Shown here: positions 4,382 through 7,502 of the stretch, piece after piece
How positions within the stretch are numbered: the stretch's first letter is position 1
Layout: each line of letters starts with the position of its first letter
Notes under the pieces: model-generated
What the model saw: only the letters and a program-made list of their open reading frames with translations
Database searches by the model: none
What the model was told of the DNA's origin: nothing
NCBI GenBank assembly: GCA_017615445.1
Contig: JAGAAD010000011.1
Coordinates: forward strand, 1 to 7,502
Length of the DNA: 7,502 nucleotides
Direction of reading: 5' to 3'
Source: Bacteroidales bacterium
Lineage (GTDB): Bacteria; Bacteroidota; Bacteroidia; Bacteroidales; UBA932
Program-made: the position numbers and the translations under genes

Positions 4382-7125
4382 GCGATCCCCAGAAAACCCA
4401 GTCGATCCAGAAAACTCTGGCGGCTCTGCAGAAGACGGTTTCTACGCAGAAGACGGCTTCCGCTCCGAACAAGCCGGGCGAGCCCGTCAAGCCGGCGGCA
4501 GCGGCGCACCAGGCAGGTGAGCGCATAGTCGTCGGGGGCAAGGAATACACGATCGAGAAGGTTCTGGGCAGCGGCGCGGAGGGAGACCTTTATGTGGTCA
4601 CAGACGGCCGTCGCCGTTACGCTCTCAAGCTCTGCCACGAAGGCTACAAAACCAATACAAAGGTCCTCCGGCGCCTGGAGACGCTGAAAGGCAGGGGGTA
4701 CTCCGTGGAGATAATCGAATACGGCGACGACTACGAGCTGATGGAGTACGTCCCCGGGGGCAACGCCGCCACCGCCGGCCTGAAAGGGAACGCGGAAGCT
4801 ATTCTCGCAATCACCTTGAAGACCGCCATCGCCCTGGACGAGATGCACAAAGCCGGCGTGCTTCACAAAGACGTCAAGCCGGCGAACATCCTCATCCGCA
4901 ACACGGCGGACTGGGACTCCGTCCTCTGCGACTTCGGAATCGCGGACGAGCTGAACTCCCGCGGCTCCTGCATCACGGACCAGGTCCGCACCCCCATCTA
5001 CGCCGCCCCAGAGATCTACACGGACACGGTCACCCTCCCGGAGGGCGTGTTCATCGAGCTCACGCCGAAGGCGGACTTCTACTCTCTCGGCATGACCATC
5101 CTCTCGCTCTGGATGGGCGAAGGCGCGTTCGACGCCAAGGAACCAGAGCTGGCGATGGACAAGAAAAAGGGCCGTATCGCGATCCCGGCGGACATGCCGG
5201 ATCCGCTCGCGAAGATCTGCCGCGGCCTGCTCATCAAGAATCCGGCGAAGCGCTGGGATCTCCCCGAAATCGTGCGCACGATGGACGGAGAAGACGTCCC
5301 CGTGGATGAAGGGCAGATCAACGAAGACCTGAACATTACCTACAACGCTTCGAAGCACCAGATCGCCAACACCCCGCAGGAATTGGCCAGGCTTATGCTC
5401 GAGGACGACAGCGACCTCCCGATCAAGTACCTCTACCGCGGGCAGGTCGAACGCTGGCTCAAGCCCTACACCGAACTCGCCCTCGAGATTCATGACATAG
5501 TGGAAAAGCGCTACCCGGAGGACCGGAACACCGGTTATTTCGCCACCATCTTCCTGCTGGACCCCAAGATCCCGTTCCCGCTGAGCGGCACTTCCCGCGC
5601 AGACGGTTCGGCTGTGGCAGCGAACGCCGTCACCCTCAAGGACGTCAGCAACTTCTGCAACGCCGCCGAGCTGGACGACGAGACCAGGGAGCGACTGAAC
5701 CAGGATGTCTTCACCGAGTGGGTGCGCGTGCGCAGTGCCTCGATTGCGGCGGACTTCCCGCCAGCTGGCAAAATATCGGAGGTCTACATGCAGCGTGTCC
5801 AGCTGATGGACCCGTTCTCGGACATCAACCTCATCAACGACCCGTCCGACCCGCACTACGCCATGACGCAGGAGGGGCTAGGCCGGCTGCTGAACGCCGC
5901 CTACAACTCGTATTTCTGCGGCCAAGGCGCATCCTGGCTGCTGCCGGACACCATAACCAACATAGCGGAGAATTTCAAACGGCCGGAGGACGCTCATTTC
6001 GTCACCAACTTCTTCGACAGTAAGGGTGACCGTTTCCGCCAGCAGCGCTCGTGGTTCGTCTACTGCACTGACCGCAACTCTGACGACTACCGCAAGAAAT
6101 GCGGCCCCAAAGACGACACTTTCCGGATTCAGGCTGCGTGGATGAAAGTAATCAAGGGCTATGGAGTCACTCCGGAGCTCTGTCTGTCGGACGGCAGCAC
6201 CGTCAATTCCCTGCAGAAGCTTTTCTCCCGCCCGGCGAAGTCCCTGCGCGCAGATTACAATAACCATGGCCTTCGCGGCTTCCTTGCAGTGCATCATCAG
6301 GAAGACCCGACAGTGGACTACAAACCACAGTTCACTTATGAGAAGCGGCTCAAGGAATATCTGGACGACCTGCGCCGGATAGACCCGTCCATGACACCGG
6401 TAAAGCGTTTCGACTACGCCGAGAAAGAAGCGGACAAGCTTTTCTTCAACGGGCACCGCCGCATACGCGATCTCAGCATCCGGAGCGTGATTCAGCTGGT
6501 GGCTTCAATAGTTTTCGCCTTGATTCCTCTCCTGCTGATGCTCGGCGCGATTGTTCTCTCCATAGTGGACAACCCTATAATCGATGTCAAGCACTTCAGG
6601 CTGGAAAACTGGACCTGGGTGCTCGGACTTGTGATTGCGGGAATCATTTATTTCGTCCTGGACACGGACGGCTGCCTGATCCCCATCATCGGCGGCGCGA
6701 TAGGAGGTTTCCTTCTGATGGTGGTGATAAAATTCCTCGGCCAGTTCATACTCTACATCTTCGCGGCGATAGTGATCGCGATGATAGTGTTCCTTTGCAT
6801 AAAGGTTATTTTCTTCAAGAGTCCGTTTGCGGACAGCGCGAAGAAGTTCTCCGGCCCGGGCTTCGACGAAAAGGTCCTGGAGCCGCTGTACTACGCCTTC
6901 TCCAATGAGACCACTTTCGATTCTTCGCTGAACGGAGCGTTCAACGACAACGATATAGACTGGTGGAAAGACGACCTGAAGATCAGGGGTAAGCGCCTGC
7001 TCATTTTCATCGGAGCGGTAGTCGTCCTCGCTATCTTCACAGCCTTCCTCCCGAAGAGCGAACATCTTGAGAAATTGACGGCCCCGGCAGTCGAGCAGAC
7101 TGTCACAAACACGGATAAGACATGA
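4378..7125 (+). CDS. Membrane-anchored eukaryotic-like Ser/Thr protein kinase with unassigned middle region
   Basis: The product is 915 residues. The N-terminal tail (1-47) carries four QKT triplets at 5, 11, 18 and 24. The kinase domain (about 55-300) has a glycine loop GSGAEG (64-69), ATP-binding K84 in YALK, the catalytic loop HKDVKPAN (163-170; D165, K167, N170), D185-F-G, A210-P-E, D233 in DFYSLG and R292. All catalytic residues are present, but the usual HRD arginine is Lys164. Residues 313-690 are soluble and match no domain I can name; conserved-looking stretches include RGQVERWL (354-361) and DIVEKRYPED (373-382). Five membrane helices follow at about 703-730, 746-761, 766-783, 787-813 and 873-891, with positive charges placing the kinase in the cytosol and the short C-terminus outside. 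The start at 4378 is chosen because it gives an ATGA overlap with the previous gene; an in-frame ATG at 4264 would overlap that gene's zinc-binding end. It is the operon's probable signalling hub. Confidence 0.92.
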   Translation: MSDPQKTQSIQKTLAALQKTVSTQKTASAPNKPGEPVKPAAAAHQAGERIVVGGKEYTIEKVLGSGAEGDLYVVTDGRRRYALKLCHEGYKTNTKVLRRLETLKGRGYSVEIIEYGDDYELMEYVPGGNAATAGLKGNAEAILAITLKTAIALDEMHKAGVLHKDVKPANILIRNTADWDSVLCDFGIADELNSRGSCITDQVRTPIYAAPEIYTDTVTLPEGVFIELTPKADFYSLGMTILSLWMGEGAFDAKEPELAMDKKKGRIAIPADMPDPLAKICRGLLIKNPAKRWDLPEIVRTMDGEDVPVDEGQINEDLNITYNASKHQIANTPQELARLMLEDDSDLPIKYLYRGQVERWLKPYTELALEIHDIVEKRYPEDRNTGYFATIFLLDPKIPFPLSGTSRADGSAVAANAVTLKDVSNFCNAAELDDETRERLNQDVFTEWVRVRSASIAADFPPAGKISEVYMQRVQLMDPFSDINLINDPSDPHYAMTQEGLGRLLNAAYNSYFCGQGASWLLPDTITNIAENFKRPEDAHFVTNFFDSKGDRFRQQRSWFVYCTDRNSDDYRKKCGPKDDTFRIQAAWMKVIKGYGVTPELCLSDGSTVNSLQKLFSRPAKSLRADYNNHGLRGFLAVHHQEDPTVDYKPQFTYEKRLKEYLDDLRRIDPSMTPVKRFDYAEKEADKLFFNGHRRIRDLSIRSVIQLVASIVFALIPLLLMLGAIVLSIVDNPIIDVKHFRLENWTWVLGLVIAGIIYFVLDTDGCLIPIIGGAIGGFLLMVVIKFLGQFILYIFAAIVIAMIVFLCIKVIFFKSPFADSAKKFSGPGFDEKVLEPLYYAFSNETTFDSSLNGAFNDNDIDWWKDDLKIRGKRLLIFIGAVVVLAIFTAFLPKSEHLEKLTAPAVEQTVTNTDKT

Positions 7126-7502
7126 ATTGCACAAATTGCGGCAAAGAAAACAGGCCTGAGGCGAAGTGCTGCCGTTTCTGCGGCACTGCTCTCGCCAGCG
7201 AATCCTCGCAGAAGGGCCTGATAGCAAAAAACAGCATAGTCCCTGAGCTTGACCGTCTGGACGAGAAACTCAGGGTGGCGAAGGAGGTGACGGCCGGCGG
7301 CGCCCGCATGGGCATGGACAGCCTGGTGCTCGGCGATTCCGGCAGCGGCAAGCATTTTATTGCCCATCTGATCGCGGACAAGATGCTTGCGAGCGGAGTA
7401 GTCAAGAAGGCCGCAAAAGAGGTGGATGCTGCGGATTGGGCCGAGTTCTCCACCAAACTGGACGAGAATCTGGACGGAATGAAAGACAGCATCCTGCTGA
7501 TC
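7122..7502 (+). CDS. Zinc-ribbon AAA+ ATPase, CbbX/SpoVK-like, C-terminus cut by window end
   Basis: The 127 codons visible stay open to the window edge. Residues 1-21 form a zinc ribbon with C3xxC6 and C17xxC20. After a helical linker, the Walker A motif is GDSGSGKH (71-78): the Gly-rich loop and K77 are intact, but the usual Thr/Ser is His78. The following pattern, helix then KEVDAADWAEF (99-109) then a helix then SILLI (123-127), matches the order seen in CbbX/SpoVK AAA+ proteins, where EVDxxDL is followed by the hydrophobic strand of Walker B. The Walker B acids would come just past the edge. The start codon overlaps the kinase stop in ATGA, so translation is probably coupled. AAA+ proteins of this group remodel protein complexes using ATP. 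Whether this one hydrolyses ATP is uncertain because of His78. Start and family are fairly secure; full length is unknown. Confidence 0.82.
   Translation, partial: MNCTNCGKENRPEAKCCRFCGTALASESSQKGLIAKNSIVPELDRLDEKLRVAKEVTAGGARMGMDSLVLGDSGSGKHFIAHLIADKMLASGVVKKAAKEVDAADWAEFSTKLDENLDGMKDSILLI

Noticed and set aside
4366..5856. 496-residue open frame on the minus strand, antisense to the kinase gene
   Set aside because: It is a codon-structure shadow of a G+C-rich coding strand: low-complexity, Arg/Val/His/Glu-rich, with no recognisable domain, and the plus-strand frame has a full kinase motif set.

Overview
The window looks like part of a Bacteroidota (probably Bacteroidales) chromosome with fairly high G+C. 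Three things suggest this. The ComF and M24 peptidase proteins have a Bacteroidetes-like sequence character. None of the start codons has a convincing Shine-Dalgarno sequence. The divergent promoter region carries a TATATTTG box, which matches the Bacteroidetes -7 consensus TAnnTTTG. Taxonomy is inferred from sequence only.

Left part (1-1977, minus strand): two housekeeping-type genes. A ComF-family protein starts at 430 and leaves the window at its left edge. A complete aminopeptidase P (M24B metallopeptidase) spans 568-1977. The 137-bp gap between them (431-567) holds small hairpins and an unusual run of G-tracts on the plus strand.

Middle (1978-2245): a 268-bp divergent intergenic region. 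It contains two 34-bp imperfect inverted repeats (2030-2063 and 2091-2124, 29/34 matching) around a 27-bp spacer. Each arm is itself a small inverted repeat, so the octamer CACAAGGT occurs four times in alternating orientation. It could be a dispersed palindromic element, an operator, or both.

Right part (2246-7502, plus strand): five tightly packed genes that almost certainly form one operon, with gaps of 5 bp and 1 bp and then two ATGA stop/start overlaps. In order they encode: a small TerB-like protein; a TerB-like domain fused through an acidic/proline linker to an unknown C-terminal domain; a cytosolic protein with three N-terminal zinc ribbons and a separate C-terminal Cys/His cluster; a 915-residue eukaryotic-type Ser/Thr kinase with a large unassigned middle region and five C-terminal membrane helices; and a zinc-ribbon/AAA+ ATPase of apparent CbbX/SpoVK type, cut by the window end. 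No TerC, TerD, TerY (vWA) or PP2C gene is visible here; these could lie downstream.

Inferred working model: the kinase is a membrane-anchored hub, the TerB proteins are metal- or membrane-proximal adaptors, the zinc-ribbon protein is a scaffold or substrate, and the AAA+ protein remodels a target. This resembles the kinase-, TerB- and ATPase-containing Ter-type stress or conflict systems, but in an arrangement I do not recognise as a named system. It is the most interesting content of the window.
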